Shown here: one piece after another, positions 34,644-43,477 of the stretch | How positions within the stretch are numbered: the stretch's first letter is position 1 | Layout of the letters: the number at the start of each line of letters is the position of its first letter | DNA from: Chitinophaga sancti | GTDB lineage: Bacteria; Bacteroidota; Bacteroidia; Chitinophagales; Chitinophagaceae | Reading direction: 5' to 3' | Assembly: GCF_034087045.1 (NCBI RefSeq) | Contig: NZ_CP139247.1 | Location: forward strand, 5,792,001 to 5,856,000 | Length of the DNA: 64,000 bases | Translations under genes and position numbers: made by a program | Notes under the pieces: model-generated | What the model was told of the DNA's origin: nothing | Database searches by the model: none | What the model saw: only the letters and a program-made list of their open reading frames with translations

Positions 34644-35978
34644 ATGAAAATATATTTATTCACCGCGATCGAACAGGCATTTAAAAAAGACTTTTATCAG
34701 CAGATCCGGTATCAGAATATTCGGGTAACTGGCATTACTGCCACGATTGTATTGTTTACCACGCTTATTACCCACATTCTTACGCTGACCTTGCCGGCGA
34801 GCAATTCCCTGCCTGTGGGACAACAGCATCAACTGATTATTATCCAGCGGTTCCTGCTTATAAGTTCAGCGGTGATTGCTTTGGCTATCTACCTGATCCG
34901 TAGCAAGTTAAATAAATTTCAGCAAAATCGATACCATTTCCTTGTCATTCTCTTTGCCCTGTGTTTTATTGGGAGTTGTATGGGACTGACATTCGTTTCG
35001 CAACACAATCCTAAGAACACGATGACCATGATGCTGATAGGTTTCCTGGTCATAGCTATGGTACAGGTATTTTCATTCAGGCAACTCATCACCATTTGCC
35101 TGGTTACGGGGACTACCTTTTCCCTCTTTTTTCATCTCTTCCAGGTGAACAAGGTAGCGCTGGTAGGTAATATGATTATATTCTGGCTTATGATGTGTGC
35201 ATTTCTTGTGGTTTCCAGACTCTTATATTCTTACCATGCCAATTATTTTATAAAGATCAAAACTATTGAGGAGAAAAATGAGGAGATAGCGGCCGCTAAT
35301 AAACTGAAGACAGAAATTCTGGGGATTGTAGCGCATGACCTGCGTAGCCCTATTTCGGGCATTCGTTCTGTGCTGCACCTGATGCAGGAGTACCCTTTTA
35401 CCCCTGAGCAGGAGAATAAATACCTGGCCTGGATCAGCGAGGCTTGCGGTACAGCGGACCAGATTATCGAGGAACTGCTCACAGCCGCAAGACAATCAGA
35501 TGAAAACAAACTACAAACTAATTATATTTCCCTGAATGACTGGCTGGTGAATGTGCGTGACAACTGGCAACAACAAGTCAGGCACCAACAGCGGGTTTTG
35601 CTGGAGTTGCCCCAGGGAGAGATAAAGGCACATATTCATACCGGTAAACTACAGCGGGTGGTAGATAACCTGCTACACAATGCTTTGAAGTTTACACCTG
35701 ATGGAGGGGATATAACCCTTGGTATGCGGCCGCATCGTGGAGGTGTGCGGATCTCTGTGGCTGATACAGGTATAGGTATCCCGGAGGAGATGCTACCTAA
35801 TATCTTCGACCGGTTTACTTCAGCCCGGCGGAAGGGACTTCATCATGAACCTTCCACCGGACTTGGGTTGCATATCTGCAAGCAGCTGGTGCAGCAACAC
35901 GGTGGTAATATCTACGTTTCATCACAAGAGAATAAAGGTACTGTCTTTAATATCGACCTGCCTTATACAGTGTTGTAA
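34644..35978 (+). CDS. Membrane-bound sensor histidine kinase
   Basis: A 444-residue kinase. Six TM segments (about residues 28-195) have no sizeable periplasmic domain, so it may sense membrane state or an intramembrane ligand. A short coiled coil leads to HisKA with the phospho-histidine in LGIVAHDLRSPISGI, then HATPase with N-box VVDNLLHNALKFTPDGG, G1 VADTGIGIPEEML, F-box IFDRFTSARR and G2 STGLGLHICKQLV. No response regulator is adjacent (orphan). The tail around the stop resembles a sequence 74 bp downstream (ACAGTGTTGTAA versus ACACTGTTGTAA). Confidence 0.9.
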   Translation: MKIYLFTAIEQAFKKDFYQQIRYQNIRVTGITATIVLFTTLITHILTLTLPASNSLPVGQQHQLIIIQRFLLISSAVIALAIYLIRSKLNKFQQNRYHFLVILFALCFIGSCMGLTFVSQHNPKNTMTMMLIGFLVIAMVQVFSFRQLITICLVTGTTFSLFFHLFQVNKVALVGNMIIFWLMMCAFLVVSRLLYSYHANYFIKIKTIEEKNEEIAAANKLKTEILGIVAHDLRSPISGIRSVLHLMQEYPFTPEQENKYLAWISEACGTADQIIEELLTAARQSDENKLQTNYISLNDWLVNVRDNWQQQVRHQQRVLLELPQGEIKAHIHTGKLQRVVDNLLHNALKFTPDGGDITLGMRPHRGGVRISVADTGIGIPEEMLPNIFDRFTSARRKGLHHEPSTGLGLHICKQLVQQHGGNIYVSSQENKGTVFNIDLPYTVL

Positions 35979-36054
35979 AGTGTTGTTGTTAACATAGACC
36001 TTAGTTACCCCCTGGATAAGGTTCCGCCTTTAAACACTACACACTGTTGTAAGC

Positions 36055-36318
36055 TCATGGATAAGATGTGGCGCCATTTCCACGGTCTTCCACATGTACC
36101 ACCTCCAAAATGCGCGTTGCAATAGCATTAACCAGTTGCGGATCTGCTGCATAATCTGGATTTGGCTGTAAATCTCCGTTTACCTGCAGTAAATAATCGA
36201 TGGAATGTTCGTCATCCAGCACCGCTTTGTAGTGCTCGATTCCTCTTGATTCATGCGGCATTACCACTACAATGTAGTTGCTGCCTTTCAGGTCAAAGTC
36301 CAAGGTAAAATCTTTCAT
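36055..36318 (-). CDS. Small protein of unknown function
   Basis: An 87-residue acidic protein, unrecognised. MKDFTLDFDLKGSNYIVVVMPHESRGIEHYKAVLDDE looks like the start of an alpha/beta fold of the kind found in small Bacteroidota hypothetical proteins. No signal peptide. It converges on the membrane kinase and lies downstream of an unrelated small gene. The spacer to the kinase contains possible degenerate copies of both gene tails. Confidence 0.5.
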   Translation of the reverse strand: MKDFTLDFDLKGSNYIVVVMPHESRGIEHYKAVLDDEHSIDYLLQVNGDLQPNPDYAADPQLVNAIATRILEVVHVEDRGNGATSYP

Positions 36319-36459
36319 ATGGCATCACTTTTAAAATGCAATACGCAAAATTGTCCATACAGCGTAATAGGTAATAGTTGTAGATTGTCTGCTGTTTTTT
36401 TTGCGTTACCTAAATATAACAAAATTAAGGCCACGGAGTTGCAGAAATTCTATAAGTGA

Positions 36460-37005
36460 TTAGTCTTCTTTTCCACCTTTTTCTCCTGTGAACCAATGTT
36501 CCTTTTGCTTAAAGAGCACATTGAAGGTGGTCAGAGAGCCGTATATGCGGGTAATATATTGTTGCATATTAACTTTGTCTTCGTCGGAGAGCTGTTTATG
36601 GCTGTTTATTTGTTGCTCGAGTACCCGGAGACGATCTCTTACCATCACGATTTTATGAAAAAATACTTCTATGGGTAGTTCTTTTGGTTTCAACGAAGCA
36701 TCCTTTGGTTGAAGAAGGAGAGTGCCCCCTTCCCACCTGTCGCCAAGAGGGATGATCTCGTTCGGTTCACCCCAGAGACGGAGGATCTTTAATAAAGAAG
36801 TTTCGACGGCGGAGGTAGTTTCCACTTCGATAGATTGGTTTTCTATGTGGAGGATTTCGAAAAGCGGATCAGTTTTGTCCACTTCGATAACGCCCTGGTC
36901 CATAAAGGTGACTACGTATTGTGCATATTTGACACCGATAATGACGCCAGGACCGTGTTTAGCGTGTTGTACTCTCGAACCTTTGCCGGCGATTAATTCT
37001 TCCAT
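36460..37005 (-). CDS. Unknown protein with an N-terminal SH3/Tudor-like barrel
   Basis: A 181-residue cytosolic protein. The N-terminal GKGSRVQHAKHGPGVIIGV followed by YVVTFMDQGVIEVDKTD resembles the small barrel (CarD-like or UvrD-C-terminal Tudor-like) that contacts polymerases or DNA repair partners. The middle is unclassified and the C-terminal third is helical (MVRDRLRVLEQQINSHKQLSDEDKVNMQQYITRI), likely a coiled coil. Function unknown. It lies 38 nt beyond the alcohol dehydrogenase stop region, reading in the opposite order on the same strand, so co-transcription with its neighbours is unclear. Confidence 0.6.
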   Translation of the reverse strand: MEELIAGKGSRVQHAKHGPGVIIGVKYAQYVVTFMDQGVIEVDKTDPLFEILHIENQSIEVETTSAVETSLLKILRLWGEPNEIIPLGDRWEGGTLLLQPKDASLKPKELPIEVFFHKIVMVRDRLRVLEQQINSHKQLSDEDKVNMQQYITRIYGSLTTFNVLFKQKEHWFTGEKGGKED

Positions 37006-37043
37006 CTGTGTTGGTTTTTTACAAGGTATTGAAAAAGTGTAAG

Positions 37044-38063
37044 TTATCCCAATTCGACCATCGCCTTTATCACACCTGTCTTTGGATCTAACCAGCTGTT
37101 AAACTTATCTTTTACGGCTTCGAACTTTACCCTGTGTGTAATATAAGTTACCGGATCTACTTCCCCACTCTTCATATTCTGCACCACGTGCTCAAAATCT
37201 TCTCTTGTTGCATTTCGGCTACTCATCAATGTCGCTTCTCTTTTATGAAATTCCGGGTGGCTCACGCAGATCTCTCCCTTTTGTAAACCCACCAGTACAT
37301 ACCGGGCGCCATGCGCCATATATTGAAAACCGTTATTGATCGCTTTCTGGCTACCGGTAGCATCAATTACAACTGTAGGCATATCGCCGTTAGTAATTTC
37401 CTGTAATACGGTCATTACATCTTCGGTAGTTGCATTAATTGTATGAGCGACCTTCAATTTGTCTTTGCAGAATTGCAGACGCCCTTCATTAATATCCATC
37501 GCAATGACATGGGCACCGGCAATGCGGGCAAATTCCATGATACCAAGACCAATAGGACCTGCACCGATCACCAGGACGAATTCACCTGGTGTAACACCGG
37601 CACGGCGTACGCCATGAGCACCAATGGCGAGGGGTTCCACGAGCGCAAGCGCTTCCATGCCGAGGCCTTCGCCATGTACTAATGAAGAAGAGGGAACGGA
37701 AAGGTATTCTGCCATACCACCATCGATGTGTACACCACAAACCTGTATACGGGTACAGCAGTTTGGCTTGCCGCTTCTACAGGCGATGCAGGTACCGCAA
37801 TTAAAATAGGGGATAAAAGTAACCGCTTCGCCAATGGTAAAACCAGGGGCGTTGTCCGCAGCTACCAGTTCACCGGCTAGTTCATGACCGAGTATACGAG
37901 GGTATACAAAGTAAGGTTGAGTTCCTTCAAAAGCGTGGAGGTCTGTGCCACAAATGCCGATACGTTTGATTTTTATAATCGAATGGTTAGGCATTAATGC
38001 GGGCATTTCTTTTTGACCATAATCAAATTGACCAGGTGTGGTACAAGTAAGTATTTTTATCAT
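37044..38063 (-). CDS. Zinc-dependent medium-chain alcohol dehydrogenase
   Basis: A 339-residue MDR-superfamily enzyme. Catalytic zinc ligands are in GICGTDLHAF and LGHELAGE; the structural zinc cysteines are in CGTCIACRSGKPNCC. The Rossmann motif is VIGAGPIGLGIMEF with an acidic residue after the second strand (AMDINEGRL), favouring NAD(H). The profile is that of sugar-alcohol or threonine dehydrogenases. The ATG at 38063 gives the standard start MIKILTC; an upstream ATG adds six unlikely residues. Confidence 0.9.
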   Translation of the reverse strand: MIKILTCTTPGQFDYGQKEMPALMPNHSIIKIKRIGICGTDLHAFEGTQPYFVYPRILGHELAGELVAADNAPGFTIGEAVTFIPYFNCGTCIACRSGKPNCCTRIQVCGVHIDGGMAEYLSVPSSSLVHGEGLGMEALALVEPLAIGAHGVRRAGVTPGEFVLVIGAGPIGLGIMEFARIAGAHVIAMDINEGRLQFCKDKLKVAHTINATTEDVMTVLQEITNGDMPTVVIDATGSQKAINNGFQYMAHGARYVLVGLQKGEICVSHPEFHKREATLMSSRNATREDFEHVVQNMKSGEVDPVTYITHRVKFEAVKDKFNSWLDPKTGVIKAMVELG

Positions 38064-38079
38064 GGTTGTAAAATAAAAC

Positions 38080-38121
38080 AAAAAATCGTGGTTTTACCTT
38101 CGGTAAAACCACGATTTTTTG
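38080..38121 (-). terminator. Terminator of the Mla operon
   Basis: AAAAAATCGTGGTTTTACC and GGTAAAACCACGATTTTTT form a perfect 19-bp stem around TTC. On the minus strand it closes the mlaE-F-D operon just before the dehydrogenase gene. Confidence 0.93.
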
Positions 38122-38160
38122 CAGGGGCCACCCCGGCCTGCCACCGGCCTGGTAGAAAGT

Positions 38161-38973
38161 TTATCCTTCCTTAGGAATATTTACAGTAGCGCTATCGGAA
38201 TCTTTTTTCTTTGATTTCTTTTTATCGTCTTTCTGATTTTTCTTATTATCATCTTTCTGTTGTTTTTCGTTCGCCTCTTTTGCCGCTTTTTCCTTCTTCC
38301 TGAAATACCCTCTCAATAAGAAATTGTGTTTCAACGCCTCCATGTTCTCACTAAATCCTTCTGATCCTTTATGCACCGCTCTCATTGTTTTCTTCGCCTC
38401 ATTCACAGTACCTTCCAGGTCATTGGCCATACTATCACTATACAACAATCTGCCTATACTTCCCTTGCCCTGATTCACCTGTGTAGCAATGCCTGCCAAC
38501 TGACCGGTAATTACTTCTGCATTGTAAGCTACGCCGGAAAGTCTGTCCAGCACTTTATCAAACTGCATCGGATCCACTGCATTAATTGTCTCCCCATCTT
38601 TGACTGGTACATTAGACGCCGTGCCGGAACTAATTGCCACCAGCTTATCTCCCATCAAACCATCAGAACTGATACTTGCCACCGCCCCTTTCTTAATAAA
38701 AGGCTGTACTTTTTTCTGCACGATCAAAGTTACCCTGGCAGTAGAGTCGGACAAAATATCGATATTATCAACAGTACCCACATCAATACCTACAAACCGG
38801 ATATTATTTCCCACCTGTAACCCACCTACGTTTTTGAAGGTACCATATAAGGTGATCGTACTCCTGAACATATTTTTATTTCTGCCAATAAGGAAAATAC
38901 CAACCAGTAACAACAGGATGGTGACCGATGTAAATATACCAACCTTCACTTTCTGAGATGTCTTGTCGCGCAT
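38161..38973 (-). CDS. mlaD: MlaD/Mce-family lipid-transport protein
   Basis: A 270-residue protein with one N-terminal TM (VGIFTSVTILLLLVGIFLIG) and a single Mce domain (LYGTFKNVGGLQVGNNIRFVGIDVGTVDNIDI...). A helical part and a strongly lysine-rich tail (about residues 228-262) follow. MlaD forms a hexamer that shuttles phospholipids between membranes. It is third in the mlaE-mlaF-mlaD order, 6 nt after mlaF. The Lys/Asp-rich tail is longer than in E. coli MlaD and may contact membranes. Confidence 0.9.
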   Translation of the reverse strand: MRDKTSQKVKVGIFTSVTILLLLVGIFLIGRNKNMFRSTITLYGTFKNVGGLQVGNNIRFVGIDVGTVDNIDILSDSTARVTLIVQKKVQPFIKKGAVASISSDGLMGDKLVAISSGTASNVPVKDGETINAVDPMQFDKVLDRLSGVAYNAEVITGQLAGIATQVNQGKGSIGRLLYSDSMANDLEGTVNEAKKTMRAVHKGSEGFSENMEALKHNFLLRGYFRKKEKAAKEANEKQQKDDNKKNQKDDKKKSKKKDSDSATVNIPKEG

Positions 38974-38979
38974 ACAGTA

Positions 38980-39711
38980 TTATTTGAAAAAGTTATTAAT
39001 GAGATCATCCTCCGATTTTGCCAGCTCGTCGTACGTGCCTGTGGCTATATATTCTCCATCATTCATTACCACGATCCTGTCTGCTGTAATTCTTGCACAA
39101 GGCATATCGTGGGTGATAATGATGGACGAAGTATCATATTTTTCCTGCAGGGTCACGATCAGCTCACTGATCTCCCTTGCAGTAATAGGATCAAGTCCGG
39201 TAGTAGGTTCGTCATACAGCATAATTTGGGGCCGCAGAATCAATGTCCTGGCTAATCCTACTCTTTTTCGCATACCTCCGGACAGGTCAGATGGATATTT
39301 ATCAATGGACGCTGTTAATCCAACACTGTCCAATGCCTCTTCTACCCTTTTCGTCAGTTCTGCCTTATCTTTTATCTGCAAAACATGGGTGAGTGGAAAT
39401 TCCAGGTTTTCTCTTACCGTCATAGAATCATACAAAGCACCACTCTGGAAAAGGAACCCAATCTTTTTTCTGATTTCTTTTAGTTCATCTTCATTTAAGG
39501 TTGGGATCTCTTTTCCCAACACTTCCAGTTTGCCTTCATCAGGTTCCAGCAACCCTGCTATACATTGAATGGTTACAGACTTACCCTGCCCTGAACGGCC
39601 CAGTACTACTATATTCTCACCTTTGTGTAGTTCGAGGTTAATGTCTTTCAGCACCTCATTTTCTCCAAATGATTTCTTCAGGTGCTCTATGCGAATCACA
39701 ACTTCATCCAT
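38980..39711 (-). CDS. mlaF: MlaF-type ABC ATPase
   Basis: A 243-residue ABC ATPase: Walker A LGRSGQGKSVTIQ, Q-loop FLFQSGALYDSMTVREN (the SGALFDS-type sequence typical of MlaF), signature YPSDLSGGMRKRVGLAR, Walker B IMLYDEPTTGLDP and H-loop IIITHDM. It powers lipid transport with MlaE and MlaD. It starts 2 nt after mlaE's stop. Confidence 0.94.
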   Translation of the reverse strand: MDEVVIRIEHLKKSFGENEVLKDINLELHKGENIVVLGRSGQGKSVTIQCIAGLLEPDEGKLEVLGKEIPTLNEDELKEIRKKIGFLFQSGALYDSMTVRENLEFPLTHVLQIKDKAELTKRVEEALDSVGLTASIDKYPSDLSGGMRKRVGLARTLILRPQIMLYDEPTTGLDPITAREISELIVTLQEKYDTSSIIITHDMPCARITADRIVVMNDGEYIATGTYDELAKSEDDLINNFFK

Positions 39712-39713
39712 AA

Positions 39714-40541
39714 TTAATAATATAACAGGTTAGTGATCTGTACTGCAATCGCATCTAATAAAATAATCCAGAGAGAAGCTGTTACCACTGCTGAATTAGC
39801 GGCCAGACCTACGCTTTCAGTACCTCTGCTGGCATGATATCCTTTGTAACAACCTACAAATCCAATGGCAAATCCGAAAAAGAATGTCTTCACCACAGCC
39901 GGTATCACATCACTGAATTCCAGTGCGGCAAAGGCTTTTCGAAAAAAGAGCGTACCGCTTACATGTCCCTGGGTATTTACGCCCAGCCACCCTCCTACAA
40001 ACGCCAGTGCATCAGCCATGACCGTGAGTAAAGGTACCATGAGCGTACACGCCAGAATACGGGTTACTACCAGGTATTGAATGGGGTTCGCACTGGACAC
40101 TTCCATGGCATCGATCTGCTCCGTCACTTTCATACTCCCCAGCTCTGCTCCTATACTGGAAGCGATCTTGCCGGTACAGATCAGGGCAATGATCATAGGC
40201 CCTATTTCGCGTACAATGGAGATGGCTACCATACCTGGTACAAAGCTCTCTGCACCAAATTGTTTCATGGTAGGCTGGGTTTGCAGGGTCAACACAAATC
40301 CGATAATAAAACCGGATACCGCTACCAGGGAAATAGATTTAACGCCGACTATATAACATTGATGGAGAAATTCATTCCATTCGAAGCCATTTCGAAAAAT
40401 ATTCCGGCCAAACTGGGTGGCAAAAGCGACCTGCTCTCCCACCGCGGCCATATATCTATTTAAGGATGAAGTAATTGCACTTGCCATAATCGTTCGCATT
40501 AGTTCTGATGATGCTGCTACTGTAAATAGATGTAATTTCAT
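39714..40541 (-). CDS. mlaE: MlaE-type ABC permease
   Basis: A 275-residue inner-membrane permease of the MlaE family with five or six TMs. Characteristic blocks are FIIGFVLTLQTQPTMKQFGAESFVPGMVAISIVREIGPMI, GAELGSMKVTEQIDAMEVSSANPIQYLVVTRI and GCYKGYHASRGTESVGLAANSAVV. The first 18 residues are atypical; a start at 40487 (MASAITSS) is possible. It is first gene of the mla operon. Confidence 0.92.
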   Translation of the reverse strand: MKLHLFTVAASSELMRTIMASAITSSLNRYMAAVGEQVAFATQFGRNIFRNGFEWNEFLHQCYIVGVKSISLVAVSGFIIGFVLTLQTQPTMKQFGAESFVPGMVAISIVREIGPMIIALICTGKIASSIGAELGSMKVTEQIDAMEVSSANPIQYLVVTRILACTLMVPLLTVMADALAFVGGWLGVNTQGHVSGTLFFRKAFAALEFSDVIPAVVKTFFFGFAIGFVGCYKGYHASRGTESVGLAANSAVVTASLWIILLDAIAVQITNLLYY

Positions 40542-40664
40542 GCCACCCTTTTTTATTGGTTTTTAGTGATAAAATGGCTGGTAAATGGGTATTATTTTAC
40601 ACAATTGTTGGGGGGACGAGTGGGATGACCGCCGCAGAGCAGGGTGATCACTTCATTTTTTTAA

Positions 40665-40672
40665 TATTTTTG
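40665..40672 (+). promoter_or_regulatory. -7 box of the TPM-domain gene
   Basis: TATTTTTG matches TAnnTTTG; the ATG lies only 8 nt downstream, implying a very short leader. Confidence 0.5.
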
Positions 40673-40680
40673 GGACTATC

Positions 40681-42357
40681 ATGAGAAATAGAAAATGGCA
40701 GCTTTTTATTTTAATGCTCCTGCTACTGGTACAGTGTACTTCTAAAAAGCATAATTATGCGGAGGAGATCCCTGATCCTATGAAGAAGGGAGGGTATGTA
40801 AGCAATCCGGATCATATCATTTCAGACAATACCACGGCGGCGCTGAACGACCTGCTGGGCAAACTGGATCAGGCAGGCAAGGCGCAGGTGGCGGTGGTGT
40901 TGCTGAATAGTATTGGCAACCAGGCGGTGGAAGATGTATCACATCTTTTATTTACTACCTGGAAACCCGGAAATAAGGAAACGAATAATGGACTGGTGGT
41001 ACTGCTGGTAAAAGATCAGCACAAGATCCGGTTTGAAACAGGGTATGGACTGGAAGGCGATCTGCCGGATGTAATCTGTTTCCGTATACAGCAGTCCATG
41101 ATGCTCCCTTATTTTAAAAAGGATAATTATGATGAGGGAATGGAGAAAGGCTTGCAGGCAGTAGCGGATATATTGACAAATTCGGATGGCGTGGTGAATG
41201 AAGCGGATAATGGCGATGTCCTGGCCGATACTGCGATTGAGGCAGCTGATGCGGGGGTGAATAGTGTCGTTACAGATGGGGGGGTGAATGACGTAGTTGC
41301 AGATAGAGGTGTGAATGGCGTAGTTGCAGATAGAGGTGTGAATGCCGCTGTTGCTGATACGGATGGTGCTGCGGCAACCGAACCTTCTCTGGCAACTGAC
41401 GCAGCCGAAGCCAATGTTGCCACAGGCAGCGCACCAGATGAATCGCAGGGAGACCCGAATTATTTACTGCAGGACAATGGTATTTCACGTCCCGGTGTAG
41501 GCACCATCTTCTTTTATTTCTTTTACCTGATTTTCAGTTTCATCATATTTGGTATACTCAAAGGAGAAAAACACAAAGATGACCTGTACAGAACCACCTG
41601 GCTGGCCAAAAGCTTTGTGCTGTTGGCACCCGGTATCGTCATGCTGGTACTCTGTTATGCACTGAACATACCCTATAGTTTCTGGATCACCTTAGGTCTA
41701 TGCTATCTGACCTGGATCATCTACCTTTCCTACAGGTATACCCTGACGAATGCCCGGGAGAAGAAACGGGAATTTGCTGACAGGCATGCCCGTTATGAGG
41801 CACTGGATATAGCACATAAGAACTTGTTATTCACTGCTTTCGTATTCCCTATCCCCTTTCTCGCCTATCATCGCTGGCATTACCAGCGCATGAAAAAACT
41901 GCGTTACGAGCCGTATGCCTGCGACACCTGCTCACAGCCAATGACGCTGCTAAACAGAAATAAGAAAAAAGCATTCATGAATCAGATCCAGGCAGCAGAA
42001 GAGAAAGTGGGATCGGTCATTTATGATGTATGGTATTGTAAGCACTGTGATACCCACAAAGCTATCGGGTACGACAGTATTTACACCAAGGTAAAAACCT
42101 GCCCTAAATGTAATAATAAAACCTTTGAGGAGACACGTACGCAAACCGTCAAAAGAGCAACAGAATATTCAACTGGTGAAGGGATACAATTTTCTGAATG
42201 CAGGTACTGTAATTTTGTTGAAAAAAAGACGTTTGTAATACCACGAAAATCGTCATCGGGCTCCTCCTCTTCCTCCTCCGGGTCATCATCCTCTTCATCC
42301 AGCGGAAGCTGGGGTGGTGGCTCATCTGGCGGCGGCGGATCCAGCAGCAGTTGGTAA
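40681..42357 (+). CDS. TPM-domain lipoprotein with zinc-ribbon and Gly/Ser tail
   Basis: A 558-residue protein. The N-terminus has a signal with a lipobox-like cysteine (ILMLLLLVQC). Residues about 35-165 are a TPM (YgcG/Psb32) domain (YVSNPDHIISDNTTAALNDLLGKLD; IRFETGYGLEGDLPD). Next comes an acidic linker with four 9-residue repeats of the type GVNGVVADR (about 193-228), then TM segments around 280-300 and 315-360. A cysteine-rich part (CDTCSQPM, CKHCDTH, CPKCNNK, CRYC) looks like zinc ribbons, and a long Gly/Ser tail ends in Trp. TPM proteins are tied to membrane-protein turnover; the exact role is unknown. Confidence 0.8.
   Translation: MRNRKWQLFILMLLLLVQCTSKKHNYAEEIPDPMKKGGYVSNPDHIISDNTTAALNDLLGKLDQAGKAQVAVVLLNSIGNQAVEDVSHLLFTTWKPGNKETNNGLVVLLVKDQHKIRFETGYGLEGDLPDVICFRIQQSMMLPYFKKDNYDEGMEKGLQAVADILTNSDGVVNEADNGDVLADTAIEAADAGVNSVVTDGGVNDVVADRGVNGVVADRGVNAAVADTDGAAATEPSLATDAAEANVATGSAPDESQGDPNYLLQDNGISRPGVGTIFFYFFYLIFSFIIFGILKGEKHKDDLYRTTWLAKSFVLLAPGIVMLVLCYALNIPYSFWITLGLCYLTWIIYLSYRYTLTNAREKKREFADRHARYEALDIAHKNLLFTAFVFPIPFLAYHRWHYQRMKKLRYEPYACDTCSQPMTLLNRNKKKAFMNQIQAAEEKVGSVIYDVWYCKHCDTHKAIGYDSIYTKVKTCPKCNNKTFEETRTQTVKRATEYSTGEGIQFSECRYCNFVEKKTFVIPRKSSSGSSSSSSGSSSSSSSGSWGGGSSGGGGSSSSW
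41257..41364 (+). repeat. 27-bp in-frame repeats in the TPM-protein linker
   Basis: GTGAATG recurs at 41257 (variant GTGAATA), 41284, 41311 and 41338, a strict 27-bp period giving 9-residue units. The two central units are nearly identical at nucleotide level, indicating recent expansion. Confidence 0.9.
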
Positions 42358-42408
42358 AATTTGACCGATAACTGATTTTGGTCATTGATATATATCAGGA
42401 TAAATAAA

Positions 42409-42416
42409 TACTTTTG
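42409..42416 (+). promoter_or_regulatory. -7 box of the desaturase gene
   Basis: TACTTTTG matches TAnnTTTG and ends 4 nt before the chosen ATG, suggesting a leaderless mRNA. It also argues against an upstream start at 42385. Confidence 0.5.
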
Positions 42417-42420
42417 TACT

Positions 42421-43350
42421 ATGAATTCTGAAAAACAACTGAGGAAGGGCCCAACCTGGTGGCATCAATTTGACTTTTTAGGCATGCATTTATTGCCTCT
42501 TCTGGCATTTTTCACGCATGTAACTGCATTCGATTGGATTTTATGTGCATTTCTTTATGTAACCAGGATGTTCTTTGTAACCGGTGGTTACCATCGCTAT
42601 TTTTCACATCGTACATTTAAAACTTCCCGTTGGTTTCAGTTTGTACTTGCGGGTGGTGCGCAGAGTACTTTTCAGAAAGGCGTGTTATGGTGGGGTGCAA
42701 ATCACAGAATTCACCACAAACACAGCGATACGCCAGAAGATCCGCACTCAGCAAATATTTATGGTTTCTGGTATGCACACATGGGCTGGATTATGGGACC
42801 AGAGTACAAACCAACCCGTTTTGACCTGATCAAAGATTTTAAACAACCTGAGCTTTTCTGGCTGAATAAATACCACTGGGTACCAGGTCTGGTATTGATG
42901 GTAGTTAGTTACTTCCTGGGTAATAAAATAAATGGTACTGGTTGGTTCGACTGGCATGCTGGTCTGTCCACCCTGTGGATTGGTTTCTTCCTGAGCACAA
43001 TCCTCGTATACCATGCTACTTTTACCATCAACTCACTGATGCACAAAGTTGGTAAGCCAAGATATGAGACCGGCGATTACTCAAAGAATAGTGTAATCCT
43101 GGCACTCCTGACCCTCGGTGAAGGCTGGCATAACAACCACCACTATTACCAGAGTGCAACCAAACAAGGTTTCTATTGGTGGGAAATTGATATTACCTAT
43201 TACATCATCAGGACATTAGGTGTGTTTGGTATAGTTTGGGATATCAGGGGGGTACCTGAAAAAGTGAAAAATTCTAATTTTTTAAAGGAAAAAAGCAGAC
43301 AGTTAGAGCCTAGTTTTCCAGCAAATGATTCAGTAGAAGTTAATAAATAA
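42421..43350 (+). CDS. Membrane acyl-CoA (delta-9 type) fatty-acid desaturase
   Basis: A 309-residue di-iron membrane desaturase. The three histidine boxes are present: HRYFSH, HRIHHKHSD and GEGWHNNHH, between two pairs of TM segments. It introduces a cis double bond in acyl chains and so adjusts membrane fluidity. The start MNSEKQLRKGPTWW is chosen because of the promoter position. It is monocistronic and followed by a terminator. Confidence 0.92.
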   Translation: MNSEKQLRKGPTWWHQFDFLGMHLLPLLAFFTHVTAFDWILCAFLYVTRMFFVTGGYHRYFSHRTFKTSRWFQFVLAGGAQSTFQKGVLWWGANHRIHHKHSDTPEDPHSANIYGFWYAHMGWIMGPEYKPTRFDLIKDFKQPELFWLNKYHWVPGLVLMVVSYFLGNKINGTGWFDWHAGLSTLWIGFFLSTILVYHATFTINSLMHKVGKPRYETGDYSKNSVILALLTLGEGWHNNHHYYQSATKQGFYWWEIDITYYIIRTLGVFGIVWDIRGVPEKVKNSNFLKEKSRQLEPSFPANDSVEVNK

Positions 43351-43371
43351 GAGATTAAACAATATTTTAAG

Positions 43372-43403
43372 AACTCCCGTCTGACCAGGCGGGAGTTTTT
43401 TTA
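43372..43403 (+). terminator. Terminator of the desaturase gene
   Basis: AACTCCCG pairs with CGGGAGTT around a 10-nt loop and is followed by a T-run. Confidence 0.85.
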
Positions 43404-43417
43404 TGCTTTCTAAGACT

Positions 43418-43470
43418 AAACATCTGATGTTTGAATAAAACATCCTACCTTTGTCAAACATCAGACGTTT
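43418..43470. promoter_or_regulatory. Paired operator sites flanking the gntR promoter
   Basis: AAACATCTGATGTTTGA (43418-43434) and TCAAACATCAGACGTTT (43454-43470) are inverted copies matching at 16 of 17 positions. Each arm is itself a near-palindrome around ACATC-n-GATGT. Between them lies a perfect -7 box TACCTTTG (43446-43453). The ATG follows 8 nt after the right arm, so a bound regulator would block transcription. Confidence 0.75.
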
Positions 43471-43477
43471 AAGAAAG

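Noticed and set aside
35967..36065. Degenerate copies of both gene tails between the membrane kinase and the 87-residue gene
   Set aside because: Only 11 of 12 and 8 of 8 bases match over short stretches; too weak to list as a repeat, mentioned only as a possible further case.
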